DNA from: Chitinophaga niabensis
GTDB lineage: Bacteria > Bacteroidota > Bacteroidia > Chitinophagales > Chitinophagaceae
Assembly (NCBI RefSeq): GCF_039545795.1
Contig: NZ_CP154260.1
Span: forward strand, 1,431,001 to 1,495,000
DNA length: 64,000 nt
Reading direction: 5' to 3'
This document shows positions 11,362 to 20,089 of the stretch, one piece after another (within the stretch, counting starts at the first letter, position 1; each line of letters starts with the position of its first letter). The position numbers and the translations under genes are program-made. Below the pieces are notes generated by a model that made no database searches, had not been told where the DNA came from, and saw nothing but the letters and a program-made list of their open reading frames with translations.

Positions 11362-14300
11362 TTAAAAACCAAGATGAAGGCCGGCAATGAACACACGGTT
11401 AGCCGGGTAGGTGCCCTGATCTACCCCGGGCCTGTATACAGAATCACCTGTAACGCTGGTTTCAGGATTGTACCAGTTATACCGGGTGATGGTGAACAGA
11501 TTTTGTGCGGTCACATAAAAGCGGAGCGCCTGTACTTTTATTTTTCGCAATGCAGCCGGTGGTAAGGTATAACCGAGTGTTACATTGCGAAGCCTGAGAA
11601 AAGATGCGTCAGACACTGCTTTGTTCGTAAGGTTATTGAGCGGTGTTACGCCGGAAGCCAGTGGTGCCGGGTACTCCACATTTTTATCCGGCTGCTGCGG
11701 ATCAAAGATGTTGTTGTAATACTCAGGACTGGTATTCACATTGTGGATGCCGAACTGATGCCGTACGTTGCCATTGATCACATCAACACCCTGCACGCCC
11801 TGCACCAGGATAGACAGATCTATGTTCCGGTATTGCCAGGTGCTGTTGAGGCCATAGAGAAAATCAGGGAAGCCATGGCCGAGAACAGCGCGGTCGTTCT
11901 CATCAATTTTTTTATCGTTGTTCTGATCTTTGATGATCCAGTCACCCACTTTATTACCGGTCACCCATTGAGGATGTTGCTGTAAGTCCTGCGCTGTGCG
12001 GAAAATACCTGCTACCTCGTAACCGTACATCAGTCCCAGGGGATCACCTGTTTTTACCTGGAATACGTTATCCCATCCGAAGATAGCCGCGTCAGGGGGG
12101 AGGGAAGAGGGACCTCCCAGGCTGAGCACCTTTGTGCGGTTGGCGGATATATTTCCTTCCAGCACCCACTTAACAGGGCCGAGGTTGAAGTTGGCTTTTG
12201 CGTTGAGTTCAAAACCATTGTTGCGTAATTTGCCCAGGTTGGTGCGATAAAATGCTGCATAACCGATAATGGCAGGCAGATCTTTCTGAAAGAGCATACC
12301 TTCTGTTTCACGGGTATAATAGTCGAGGGTAAGACTGTATTTATCGTTCAGGAAACCCAGCTCCAGCCCGATGTCTGTTTGCCGGTTCTTTTCCCAGGTG
12401 AGATCATAATTAGCGAAGCCGGATTGTGCGCTGCCGTAAGTACGCTGGTTACCAAAACCATAATCGCGTGGTACAATGTTGTTGGCCCAGGTAAAATCAC
12501 CAATGCTGGCATTGCCTGTTTCACCATAGCTGGCGCGTACTTTCACTTCGTTCAACACCGGGCTGATTGCCTGCATGAATGGTTCTTCGCTGATGCGCCA
12601 TGCCGCAGATACTGAAGGGAAAGAAGCAAAGCGGTTATTGGGGCCAAAGCGGGAAGAACCATCGCGGCGAAGCGCTGCCGAGAGCAGGTATTTATTCTTG
12701 TAATCATAATTCAGGCGGCCACCGAATGACAGGAAAGAATTCTGACTGTAAGCCAGTGAGCCTACAAGGTCAGAAGAAGCCAGCGGGTTTTCTAGCAAAG
12801 CACTTGTATACGTACCGGAGCGGCCTGCCGCACCGGTGGATTTAGCCTGGTATTTCTGCAGTGAGTAGAGCAAAAGAGCATTAAAGTGATGCGCTTCTGC
12901 AATGTTGCCTGAATAAGTGAGCGTATTCTCCCAAAGCCAGTCTACCACTGTCGATTGGTTTTCCATCGCATAGATCTGCGCGATCACAGGGTTTGAACGG
13001 CTGGCAGCTGGTGCGCTGTTATTGGCCAGTGTAGCCGGGATATAGGCGTTCTGATCATTGATGTTGAGTGTAGCGCCGAGTGAGGTTTTCAGCTTTAGCC
13101 GTTGCACCGGTTCGTATTCCAAAAAACTGTTACCCAGCAGGCGGTATTCTTTTACCCTGTTGCGGTACAGTTCCAGCACACCCAGCGGGTTGTAGAGGCT
13201 GGCCTGGAAGAACACACCGTTCGCGGAGTTTTTCAAACCCCTGTATCCCTGTGCATAATCTCCATCTGCTGCATATACAGGCACTACAGGCGGCATTAAT
13301 ACAGCGGAATGGATAGGGCTCGGTAAACCGCGGCCGCCAGCTGTTTCGCCGGTAGAAGCTTCACTGAACTGTCCTGCTGCAGGCTGCCGGTACTGATCGG
13401 AGAAAGAGGGCGCCATGGATATACCGATCTTTAGTTTAGGGTGAAGGTCTGCATCCATATTAAAACGAAGGTTATACCGCTTGTAGGAAGTGCCACGCAT
13501 AGTTCCATCCTGGCTAAAGTATCCGCCGGAAACGGAATACCGGGCTTTTTCAGAACCTCCTCTTGCGGACAACTGGAAGTCGGAGATAGGGGCCTGCCGG
13601 AAGATCACATCCTGCCAATCCACATCCGGCAGACTGTCAGGATTGGTATCGAATACTGCGGGATACGTTACATTACGCAGACGTGCTGTGAACTTTGCAT
13701 AATCAATATATTCATCCCGGTTCAGCAGTTCTACTTTTTTGGCGATCTGTTGTATGCCGCTATAAGCGGAAACATTAAAACTAGCTTTACCTGCTTTACC
13801 TCTTTTGGTGGTCACGATCACCACGCCATTAGCCGCCCTGGAGCCATAAATGGCTGCGGAAGCCGCATCTTTCAACAGTTCTATGGATTCGATATCAGCA
13901 GGATTGATCAGGTCGAATTGTGTGGATTCCTGTAAGGGATAACCATCTACCACGTATAACGGATCACTGCTGGTGCCAAGGGAGCCAACGCCCCTGATCC
14001 GGATGGTAGGTGCTTCGCCGGGATAACCGCCCCGCGCAGATTGCACCTGTATGCCCGGTGCAAGGGCTGCGAGCGCCTCACCCGGTGTTGCAACAGGCTG
14101 TTTTGCAATAGCACTTCCACCGATCCGTGAAATAGCCGTGGTTACTTTTTTACTGCTTTGTTCACCATAGCCGATCACCACCACTTCTCCCAATGCCTTT
14201 TGCTGATCTTCCAGCACCACGGTTATATCCGATCCGTCTTTCACCGCTACTTCCTTCGGGCTAAACCCGATGAAGGAAAAAGCAAGTGTGGCATCATTTT

Positions 14301-14754
14301 CAGGTACTTCAATGCTGAACATACCTGTGGCGTCAGACACGGTGGCAGTAACCGTATTTTTCACCCGGATACTCACACCGGGCAATGGTTCATGGGTACT
14401 ATTGGTGACTTTGCCGGTAACTTGTTTTTGTTGCCTGGTTGTTTTGGCGGCCGGTGTTTTCTTGCGTATCACTACCGTTTTGTAGTCCTGGTTCACCAGG
14501 ATGTCCACCTCTTCACCGCTGAAACATTTTTGCAATACTTCGTTCAGCGATGCATTGCTGAACTGCAGGTTGAGCGGTTTCAGGTTTTTCATCAATACGG
14601 CATCGGCCATAAAGTTCAGGCCGGTTTGTTCTGTAAGTTTGGAAAACACTTCCTTGATAGAAGCATCTTTTACACGGATGCTGACTTGCTGTGAGAACCC
14701 CGAAGCGCCGGCCAGCAGAAAGGCGATCAGGAAAAAAGTAAATCTACATTTCAT
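11362..14754 (-). CDS. SusC/RagA-type TonB-dependent receptor with STN domain
   Basis: This complete receptor has 1130 residues. A signal peptide (MKCRFTFFLIAFLLAGASG) is followed by an STN domain (about 23-90, IKEVFSKLTEQTGLNFMAD), a carboxypeptidase-regulatory-like domain (about 105-185), a plug with GYGEQSSKKVTTAISR and DPLYVVDGYPLQ, the SusC hallmark AASAAIYGSRAANGVVIVTT, and a long C-terminal beta-barrel ending in a hydrophobic, aromatic strand (FIAGLHLGF). It would import the ligand captured by the SusD encoded immediately downstream, using TonB energy. The STN domain is the expected contact for the FecR encoded 80 bp upstream. The ligand is unknown, but the neighbouring beta-helix protein suggests an acidic polysaccharide. 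Confidence 0.96.
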   Translation of the reverse strand: MKCRFTFFLIAFLLAGASGFSQQVSIRVKDASIKEVFSKLTEQTGLNFMADAVLMKNLKPLNLQFSNASLNEVLQKCFSGEEVDILVNQDYKTVVIRKKTPAAKTTRQQKQVTGKVTNSTHEPLPGVSIRVKNTVTATVSDATGMFSIEVPENDATLAFSFIGFSPKEVAVKDGSDITVVLEDQQKALGEVVVIGYGEQSSKKVTTAISRIGGSAIAKQPVATPGEALAALAPGIQVQSARGGYPGEAPTIRIRGVGSLGTSSDPLYVVDGYPLQESTQFDLINPADIESIELLKDAASAAIYGSRAANGVVIVTTKRGKAGKASFNVSAYSGIQQIAKKVELLNRDEYIDYAKFTARLRNVTYPAVFDTNPDSLPDVDWQDVIFRQAPISDFQLSARGGSEKARYSVSGGYFSQDGTMRGTSYKRYNLRFNMDADLHPKLKIGISMAPSFSDQYRQPAAGQFSEASTGETAGGRGLPSPIHSAVLMPPVVPVYAADGDYAQGYRGLKNSANGVFFQASLYNPLGVLELYRNRVKEYRLLGNSFLEYEPVQRLKLKTSLGATLNINDQNAYIPATLANNSAPAASRSNPVIAQIYAMENQSTVVDWLWENTLTYSGNIAEAHHFNALLLYSLQKYQAKSTGAAGRSGTYTSALLENPLASSDLVGSLAYSQNSFLSFGGRLNYDYKNKYLLSAALRRDGSSRFGPNNRFASFPSVSAAWRISEEPFMQAISPVLNEVKVRASYGETGNASIGDFTWANNIVPRDYGFGNQRTYGSAQSGFANYDLTWEKNRQTDIGLELGFLNDKYSLTLDYYTRETEGMLFQKDLPAIIGYAAFYRTNLGKLRNNGFELNAKANFNLGPVKWVLEGNISANRTKVLSLGGPSSLPPDAAIFGWDNVFQVKTGDPLGLMYGYEVAGIFRTAQDLQQHPQWVTGNKVGDWIIKDQNNDKKIDENDRAVLGHGFPDFLYGLNSTWQYRNIDLSILVQGVQGVDVINGNVRHQFGIHNVNTSPEYYNNIFDPQQPDKNVEYPAPLASGVTPLNNLTNKAVSDASFLRLRNVTLGYTLPPAALRKIKVQALRFYVTAQNLFTITRYNWYNPETSVTGDSVYRPGVDQGTYPANRVFIAGLHLGF

Positions 14755-14834
14755 AACACGCGGGAATTTTTACAATACGGTTCCGCATCCTGCACAACGG
14801 CAGTATGAACGGCTGTTCGTCAATTAAAAAAAGT

Positions 14835-15956
14835 TTATTGTCTGATCACGGTGATCCGCCTGCCTTCTGTTTTAAAGCGGACACTATTGGTTTGTTCAAT
14901 TGTTTTGAGAAGGTTCACAAGGCTCCTCGAGCGTTGATAGTTGCCCTGGAAGGCCACGCCGGTCATGTCTCCCTCATATTGCACCTCAATATCGTACCAG
15001 CGTGCCAGTTTGGTCATAATGTCCCTGATGTGCTCATTATTGAAAATGAACAGCCCGTTCTTCCAGGCCATTACATCTTCCACATCCGCCGCTGTTACAC
15101 GTATGGCGCCCTTGGCGGGGTTGTTAATGGCCATTTGCCCTGGTTTCAGCAACACATCACTGCCCGGTTTGTTCCGTACCCGCACAGACCCTTCCAGCAG
15201 GGTGGTTTTAATAGCTGCATCATTCGTGTACCCGCTGATATTAAAATGTGTGCCCAATACTTCCACCTGCTGGCCGCCGGTTTGTACAATGAAAGACCGT
15301 TTGCCGGCTTGTTTATTCACCTCAAAATAGGCTTCGCCGCTTAATTCCACCTGCCGTTCCTGCTGTATGAACTTCACAGGGTAACGCAGGCTGGATGCGG
15401 CGTTGAGCCATACATGACTACCATCGGGCAGGGTAACCTGGTACTGACCACCGGCGGGTGTTGTGATCGTGTGATATTCGTTCGCGGAAGAGGCATCATT
15501 AGAGGTGTACACCAGTTCTCCATCTGCTGTTTTTTCTGCAGAAACCCCGTACTCACGGGCAAGACTACCCGGTGCGGCATCCGTGAGGCTGATCTTCTTT
15601 CCGTTGGAAAGGGTCAGTACAGCTTTGTTACTGCCAGCAGGTATATCCGCTTCCGTTACGTTTACTGCTACGTCTGGCTGCGTATGCTGCTTAGCAGGCG
15701 TCATGTAAAAGGCGGCAGTTCCCACGCATAACAATATCACCGCAGCGGCGGCCCAACGCGGCCAGATGCGCCTTACGGGCGAAATCTGTGAATGCAGGGC
15801 TTTCAGGCCCATGTCGTGTTCTTCCTGAAGTTGTTGTTGCGAAAGATCAGAGGGAGGGAGGCCCTCTTGCAGATACCAGGTTTCAACCAACGCTTTTTCT
15901 TCGCTGGTTGCCTCTCCGGAAAGATATTTATCAAGCAGTTCTTTGGCGTTCTTCAT
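14835..15956 (-). CDS. FecR-family anti-sigma factor
   Basis: The protein has 373 residues from the ATG at 15956, where the N-terminus (KNAKELLDKYLSGEATSEEKA) matches the family. An upstream in-frame GTG at 15998 is possible but less likely. The layout is a cytoplasmic domain, a single membrane segment (AAAAVILLCVGTAAFYM), a periplasmic FecR domain (GQYQVTLPDGSHVWLNAASS, LSGEAYFEVN) and DUF4974 at the end (VMAWKNGLFIFNNEHIRDIM, WYDIEVQYEGDM). It should sequester the sigma factor encoded upstream until the SusC receptor is loaded. Compared with the FecR at 1791-3065 the domain order is the same, but the sequence is clearly a different paralogue, so each probably serves its own receptor. Confidence 0.94.
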   Translation of the reverse strand: MKNAKELLDKYLSGEATSEEKALVETWYLQEGLPPSDLSQQQLQEEHDMGLKALHSQISPVRRIWPRWAAAAVILLCVGTAAFYMTPAKQHTQPDVAVNVTEADIPAGSNKAVLTLSNGKKISLTDAAPGSLAREYGVSAEKTADGELVYTSNDASSANEYHTITTPAGGQYQVTLPDGSHVWLNAASSLRYPVKFIQQERQVELSGEAYFEVNKQAGKRSFIVQTGGQQVEVLGTHFNISGYTNDAAIKTTLLEGSVRVRNKPGSDVLLKPGQMAINNPAKGAIRVTAADVEDVMAWKNGLFIFNNEHIRDIMTKLARWYDIEVQYEGDMTGVAFQGNYQRSRSLVNLLKTIEQTNSVRFKTEGRRITVIRQ

Positions 15957-16036
15957 CGTGGAATGGGGATTATTTCCCCCTGTATACGTATATGACACGC
16001 AAAAAAGGGGGAGGGGGTAGATGATTTGAAAAAAAA

Positions 16037-16603
16037 TCAGAAGAAAACACTAAAGATCCGGGGACCCAGCCGCACCTTAAGGATGCGCAGTGCGTTCCTG
16101 ACCTGTGTCCGCACCGTCAGGGGGCTCAGGTTCAGCTCTTCGGCTATTTGCTGGTGGCTCATGTTCAGCTGGCGGCTCATTTCAAAAATAAGGCGCATTT
16201 GCGCCGGCAATGCGGCCACTTCCTGCTCAACAAGGAGGATCAGTTCCTTTTCCCGGAGCTTTTCATCCGTGATGTTCTCCCCTTTGTCAATGAAATGCTG
16301 CAGGGAATGGATATAGGAGTCCTGCACTTTTTGGTGACGGATAATATTTAGCAGCCGGTTCCGTACAGAAGCATAGAGATAAGCGGCAAGACTGGTGCCC
16401 ACCTGGAGGTGATCGCGGTTGTTCCAGAGGTTGATGAATATATCCTGCACTACATCACGCACCTCCTCCCGGTCGGGGAAGCGCCGGAAAGCGTGACTGT
16501 AAAGGATGCCCTGGTATCTTGTGTATATTTCGTTCAGTGCAGCTTTATCACCCAACCTTAACATGTCTAATAACTGATGGTCAGTATATGATTGGTATTG
16601 CAT
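16037..16603 (-). CDS. ECF RNA polymerase sigma factor
   Basis: This 188-residue protein has region 2 (RFPDREEVRDVVQDIFINLW, then AAYLYASVRNRLLNIIRH) and region 4 (LPAQMRLIFEMSRQLNMSHQ and LTVRTQVRNALRILKVR). It has the standard size and pattern of a SusC-linked ECF sigma factor. The gene heads the unit sigma-FecR-SusC-SusD-FAD oxidoreductase-beta-helix lipoprotein on the minus strand and presumably activates that locus. Start is ATG at 16603. Confidence 0.94.
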   Translation of the reverse strand: MQYQSYTDHQLLDMLRLGDKAALNEIYTRYQGILYSHAFRRFPDREEVRDVVQDIFINLWNNRDHLQVGTSLAAYLYASVRNRLLNIIRHQKVQDSYIHSLQHFIDKGENITDEKLREKELILLVEQEVAALPAQMRLIFEMSRQLNMSHQQIAEELNLSPLTVRTQVRNALRILKVRLGPRIFSVFF

Positions 16604-16661
16604 TCAGTGGAATCTCCATAAATATAAAGAGAATTCTGAGAAAGGGTATTCTTTAAAAAAC

Positions 16662-16690
16662 AAAAAACCCACAAGCTTAGCCTGTGAGTT
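16662..16690 (-). terminator. Rho-independent terminator of tRNA-Ser
   Basis: Read on the minus strand, an 11-bp stem (5' arm from 16690-16680, 3' arm 16676-16666, 3-nt loop, two G-T pairs) is followed by six T residues. It starts 16 bp after the tRNA 3' end. Confidence 0.85.
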
Positions 16691-16706
16691 CATCTTGTTT
16701 TGTCAG

Positions 16707-16791
16707 CGGAGGAAGAGGGATTCGAACCCCCGGACCTGTTACAGTCAACAGTTTTCAAGACTGCCGCAATCGACCGCTCTGCCATTCCTCC
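16707..16791 (-). tRNA. tRNA-Ser (anticodon UGA)
   Basis: The 85-nt minus-strand sequence folds as a class II tRNA. The acceptor is GGAGGAA paired with TTCCTCC plus discriminator G. The anticodon stem is GCAGT/ACTGT with loop CTTGAAA, so the anticodon is TGA and reads UCA. A long variable arm follows, then a T arm with TTCGAAT. The 3' CCA is not encoded; the genomic bases after the discriminator are CTG. It is a stand-alone gene with a TAnnTTTG box 4 nt upstream and a strong terminator downstream. Two fragments resembling the 3' end of such a tRNA occur elsewhere in this window, at 34,722 and 36,236. Confidence 0.96.
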
Positions 16792-16795
16792 GCGG

Positions 16796-16803
16796 CAAAA
16801 GTA
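16796..16803 (-). promoter_or_regulatory. -7 promoter box of tRNA-Ser
   Basis: On the minus strand this reads TACTTTTG, a perfect TAnnTTTG box, ending 4 nt before the mature 5' end of the tRNA. It is a useful internal reference because it shows that in this genome a box at this distance drives transcription starting at or next to the gene's first base. Confidence 0.65.
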
Positions 16804-16887
16804 TAAAACGAAATGTATTTAAAAAAAACTTTTTTGCTTGGAGATGAAGAAAAATCTACAAGTGCCTGTGGTGGAGGGTTTGATGGC

Positions 16888-16920
16888 AAAAGGGACTGCA
16901 TATTAAAGATATGCAGTCCC
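16888..16920 (-). terminator. Hairpin terminator after the AHSA1-type gene
   Basis: A perfect 12-bp inverted repeat (16892-16903 with 16909-16920, 5-nt loop) is followed on the minus strand by TTTTG. It starts 15 bp after the stop of the minus-strand gene at 16936. Confidence 0.75.
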
Positions 16921-16935
16921 TGAAAAGAAAAAAAC

Positions 16936-17355
16936 TTAGTTCCCTTCTGTATATTTCTTGAAGTTGTTCAGGATTGCCTGCCAGCCGCCTTGTTGTAATT
17001 CTCTTGTATTCACTTCTTCCGGATCAAATGTTTCCACAACCTTTGTAGCATTGCCTTCACCGCTGAAAGAGATCTTTACGGTCCTGCCATCGCCCATGGT
17101 ATAGGAGATGTATTGATGATCTGTTACCTCGTCATAAACGCCTGCAAAATCAAAACTGAAACTGCCGTCTTTTGCGGCCATGGTAGTGGAGAACTTTCCA
17201 CCTGTACGCAGGTCGTTTGTTGCGGCAGGGGCATGCCAGTCATCGGAGGCGCTGCACCAGTTCATAATGTGTGTGGGTTCGCTCCAATATTTCCATACTT
17301 TTTCAACCGGAGCCTGAATTGTTGCTTCTACTGTGATGGGTGTCTTATTTTCCAT
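16936..17355 (-). CDS. SRPBCC/AHSA1-domain protein
   Basis: This protein has 139 residues from the ATG at 17355, where the conserved domain begins (MENKTPITVEATIQAPVEKV). A longer in-frame extension from 17409 has no family support. The START-like fold is indicated by VEKVWKYWSEPTHIMNWC near the N-terminus, the LRTGGKFSTTM and VYDEVTDHQYISYTMGDGR segments, and the C-terminal helix QGGWQAILNNFKKY. Members bind small hydrophobic ligands or have unknown roles, and this one resembles the polyketide-cyclase/AHSA1 group annotated as 'activator of Hsp90 ATPase-like'. It stands alone and has its own terminator. Confidence 0.85.
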   Translation of the reverse strand: MENKTPITVEATIQAPVEKVWKYWSEPTHIMNWCSASDDWHAPAATNDLRTGGKFSTTMAAKDGSFSFDFAGVYDEVTDHQYISYTMGDGRTVKISFSGEGNATKVVETFDPEEVNTRELQQGGWQAILNNFKKYTEGN

Positions 17356-17457
17356 GATCAGGTGTTTTTTGTTTTGTGATACAAACATACAACGCCACTG
17401 AAAAAGCACCGGGGGGAGATTGCGACAAAGAAGAGGTTTAATGCGACAGTGGTATTT

Positions 17458-17904
17458 TCAGACATCTTTTCGCATGCATACACTCAGCACAGAGTCCACA
17501 TACTGGCCATATTTGGCGGTCACACCGTACCCCCTGGCGGCATAAAGCGCCACTGCATCCGGCATATGGCTGCCGGTTTCGAGTACACAGGCGGTGAACC
17601 CTTCTTCAGCCGCCCAGGTTTCCAGTTCTTTAAGGATAGCACTGGCAATTCCTTTCCCGCGAAAGGCAGGCTGTACAAACATCCGCTTGATCTCTGCAGC
17701 GGTGGTATCAAAGGCTTTAAATGCGCCGCAGCCTACGGGGATATCATCAATATAGGCTACCACGGTATGCTTCAGCATATCTATCTTGTTGAATTGCGCA
17801 AAGAAGCTATGTGCTTCGCCGTTCACACCGGCAAGGTATTGATCCAGCTCGCGTACAAGCGCAATGAAATCCGGATTTTCTGATGTTGTTCTTATAAGTT
17901 TCAT
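17458..17904 (-). CDS. GNAT-family N-acetyltransferase
   Basis: This 148-residue protein is a single GNAT domain. The acetyl-CoA-binding motif A is visible as IKRMFVQPAFRGKGIASAIL (around 93-112), followed by LETWAAEEGFTACVLETG and the C-terminal ALYAARGYGV segment. The substrate is unknown. It lies 52 bp downstream of the LacI-type repressor gene on the same strand and may be transcribed with it. Confidence 0.9.
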   Translation of the reverse strand: MKLIRTTSENPDFIALVRELDQYLAGVNGEAHSFFAQFNKIDMLKHTVVAYIDDIPVGCGAFKAFDTTAAEIKRMFVQPAFRGKGIASAILKELETWAAEEGFTACVLETGSHMPDAVALYAARGYGVTAKYGQYVDSVLSVCMRKDV

Positions 17905-17956
17905 ATACAGAGTAGCTTCTTATAAATGCATGTACTATCTGTCCCTCTGATTAGTT

Positions 17957-18970
17957 TCATATACTACTGGAGCCTCTGATGATCAGGGTAGACGGAATAA
18001 CCAACTGCTTCTTCGGCTGACTGTTATTCTTTTTATCCAATGCTTTCAGCAACACGGTAGCTGCAGACTTTCCCATCTCAAATGCCGGTTGTGTAATGGT
18101 AGTAAGGGAAGGGTGGAGGATGGTGGCAATTTCAAGATTGGAAAAACAAACGATCCGCAGCTGACGCGGAATAGCCAATTGCAACTCATTACAGGCCTGG
18201 TACACGGTAGTGGTGAGCTTCTCCACGGAAGCCACAATCCCGTCCGGTCTTTTCTTTCGCTGCAGCAGTTCTTTTACGATCTCTGTATTGTAGGCAGGAT
18301 CATTGGTACAAAGTACAATATCACTCGCTTCAAAGGGGATCTGATGGTCTGCCAATGCTTTTTTATAACCTTCCATACGGTTGTTGCTGATGGCAAGGCT
18401 TTTGGAGATGCCGAGATAGGCAATCTTTTTACATCCTTTTTCTATAAGGTGCCGCGTAGCAGCATAACCGCTTTCAAAATCATTTGTTACGATCTTATCT
18501 GTATCCACTTCATCCAGTACGCGGTCAAAGAACACTACCGGCACTTCTTTATCCATCAGATCGCAGATATGCTCGCAGGAAGTGGTTTCACTGGACACGG
18601 ACATCAGCACCCCATCCACTCTGCCACTGCCAAATTCCCGGAGAATGGCCTTTTCATTTTCAAAACTTTCGTGAGTAAGGCAGATCAGCACGTGATAACC
18701 TTTTTCTTTCACCACCGCTTCAATACCGTTGATAGCGATCGCAAAAAAACTATCTGCGATCTCGGGGATCACTACTGCAATGTTTTTGCTTTTTTTGCCG
18801 CGCAGACTGCTGGCGTAAGGATTGGGTGTATAACTCAGCCGGTTGGCTACTTCCAGCACGCGTTGTTTGGTTTCTTCGCTGATCTCATAACTGTCCCGCA
18901 AGGCCTTGGAAATAGTGGAAACGGATAAGTTCAATTCCTTAGCTAACGCTCTGATGGTAACATTCTTCAT
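17957..18970 (-). CDS. LacI-family transcriptional repressor
   Basis: The protein has 337 residues starting at the ATG at 18970, because the HTH begins there (VTIRALAKELNLSVSTISKALR, hinge helix NPYASSLRGKKSKN). The 5' extension to 19012 has no match to the family. The periplasmic-binding-protein-like effector domain follows (IAVVIPEIADSFFAIAINGI to the C-terminus, with VVFFDRVLDEV and IAYLGIS). A 14-bp perfect palindrome of the LacI-operator type lies 4 nt upstream of the start codon, so autoregulation is likely. Divergently placed is the myo-inositol oxygenase gene with a membrane acyltransferase, an SSS transporter and a family 6 lyase behind it, so control of sugar or uronate catabolism is a reasonable guess. 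Confidence 0.93.
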   Translation of the reverse strand: MKNVTIRALAKELNLSVSTISKALRDSYEISEETKQRVLEVANRLSYTPNPYASSLRGKKSKNIAVVIPEIADSFFAIAINGIEAVVKEKGYHVLICLTHESFENEKAILREFGSGRVDGVLMSVSSETTSCEHICDLMDKEVPVVFFDRVLDEVDTDKIVTNDFESGYAATRHLIEKGCKKIAYLGISKSLAISNNRMEGYKKALADHQIPFEASDIVLCTNDPAYNTEIVKELLQRKKRPDGIVASVEKLTTTVYQACNELQLAIPRQLRIVCFSNLEIATILHPSLTTITQPAFEMGKSAATVLLKALDKKNNSQPKKQLVIPSTLIIRGSSSI

Positions 18971-18973
18971 TTT

Positions 18974-18987
18974 CGAAACCGGTTTCG
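18974..18987. promoter_or_regulatory. Palindromic operator of the LacI-type repressor
   Basis: CGAAACCGGTTTCG is a perfect 14-bp palindrome with a central CG, the form recognised by most LacI-family proteins. It ends 4 bp from the repressor start codon and sits in the divergent region upstream of the myo-inositol oxygenase gene. Binding is inferred from form and position. Confidence 0.7.
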
Positions 18988-19081
18988 TAAATAAAGCTAC
19001 ACTATTATGCAAAGAATCTTGGGGAAAACATCGAAATTAGGGAAACATTCCACAATTTTCTCACAGTAAACTGATGCTCCT

Positions 19082-19969
19082 ATGAGTACCACACCAAAGT
19101 TCACCGAAAAAGAAATTAACCCGCTGGGAAGCCTTGATGAATGGGAAGATGCCGTTCTCGAACGCTATCCTGATCCTGAAGCCATCGCCAGCTCCAAATC
19201 CACAGAAGCATACCGTAATTACGATGCACCTGAAAGGGATACGGTAAGGGAATTCTACCGGCTGAACCATACTTATCAGACGTATGATTTTGTACAGGAG
19301 AAAAGAGCAGATTACCTGCGTTTCAATAAAAAAGAGATGCCTGTCTGGGAGGCATTTGACTTCCTCAACCAGCTGGTAGATGATTCTGACCCGGATACGG
19401 ACCTGGACCAGTTCCAGCACCTGCTGCAAACAGCAGAGGCTATCCGCAGGGATGGCCACCCGGACTGGATGGTGCTGGTAGGGCTCATGCACGACATGGG
19501 TAAAACCCTCTGCCTCTTCGGTGAGCCGCAGTGGGCGGTGGTAGGGGATACCTTCCCTGTAGGTTGTGCCTATTCAGATAAGATCGTATATCCTGAGTTC
19601 TTTAAGAACAACCCGGACTTCAACAATCCGGAATACCAGACGCCTACAGGCGTATACAAGAAAGGCTGCGGTCTCCGCAATGTACACATGTCCTGGGGCC
19701 ATGATGAATATGTGTACCAGATGATGAAGGACAGTTTACCGGAATCCGGCCTGTACATGCTGCGTTATCACTCCTTTTACTCCTGGCACCGGGAAGGTGA
19801 TTATGAGCAATTGCTGGATGATCACGACCGTGAAATGCTGAAATGGGTGAAGCTGTTCAACCCTTACGACCTCTACTCCAAGAACCCGGTTCCACCGGAT
19901 TGGAAGCAACTGCGGCCTTATTATGAGGACCTGGTGGCTAAATACCTTCCAAAAACACTGAAATTCTAA
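19082..19969 (+). CDS. myo-Inositol oxygenase (MIOX)
   Basis: This 295-residue protein covers the full eukaryotic-type MIOX fold. The enzyme opens myo-inositol with O2 to give D-glucuronate at a mixed-valent di-iron centre. All six iron ligands can be placed by comparison with mouse MIOX: His113 (in FQHLLQTAE), His137-Asp138 (GLMHDMGK), His207 (MSWGHDEY), His230 (RYHSFY) and Asp263 (NPYDLY). The blocks [17 protein letters not shown] and LRPYYEDLV are also nearly identical to animal and plant enzymes. It is divergent from a LacI-type repressor and followed by a hairpin and then a membrane acyltransferase, an SSS symporter and a lyase gene. The protein should be cytoplasmic, since no signal peptide is seen. 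Confidence 0.95.
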   Translation: MSTTPKFTEKEINPLGSLDEWEDAVLERYPDPEAIASSKSTEAYRNYDAPERDTVREFYRLNHTYQTYDFVQEKRADYLRFNKKEMPVWEAFDFLNQLVDDSDPDTDLDQFQHLLQTAEAIRRDGHPDWMVLVGLMHDMGKTLCLFGEPQWAVVGDTFPVGCAYSDKIVYPEFFKNNPDFNNPEYQTPTGVYKKGCGLRNVHMSWGHDEYVYQMMKDSLPESGLYMLRYHSFYSWHREGDYEQLLDDHDREMLKWVKLFNPYDLYSKNPVPPDWKQLRPYYEDLVAKYLPKTLKF

Positions 19970-19975
19970 TATACT

Positions 19976-20000
19976 ACTGCCGGGTCCTGGATCCGGCAGT
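19976..20000 (+). terminator. Hairpin after the MIOX gene
   Basis: An inverted repeat (ACTGCCGG with CCGGCAGT, extended inside by a few weaker pairs) starts 7 bp after the stop codon. Only a short T-poor tail follows, so it may be a weak or RNA-protecting hairpin instead of a full terminator. Confidence 0.5.
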
Positions 20001-20089
20001 ATAACTTTACCTATACCTCTCCCGCTCGCTAACTATTAAATAACACCACTGATTATTGCGGGTATCAGAAAAAATCGGGAAATTATACG

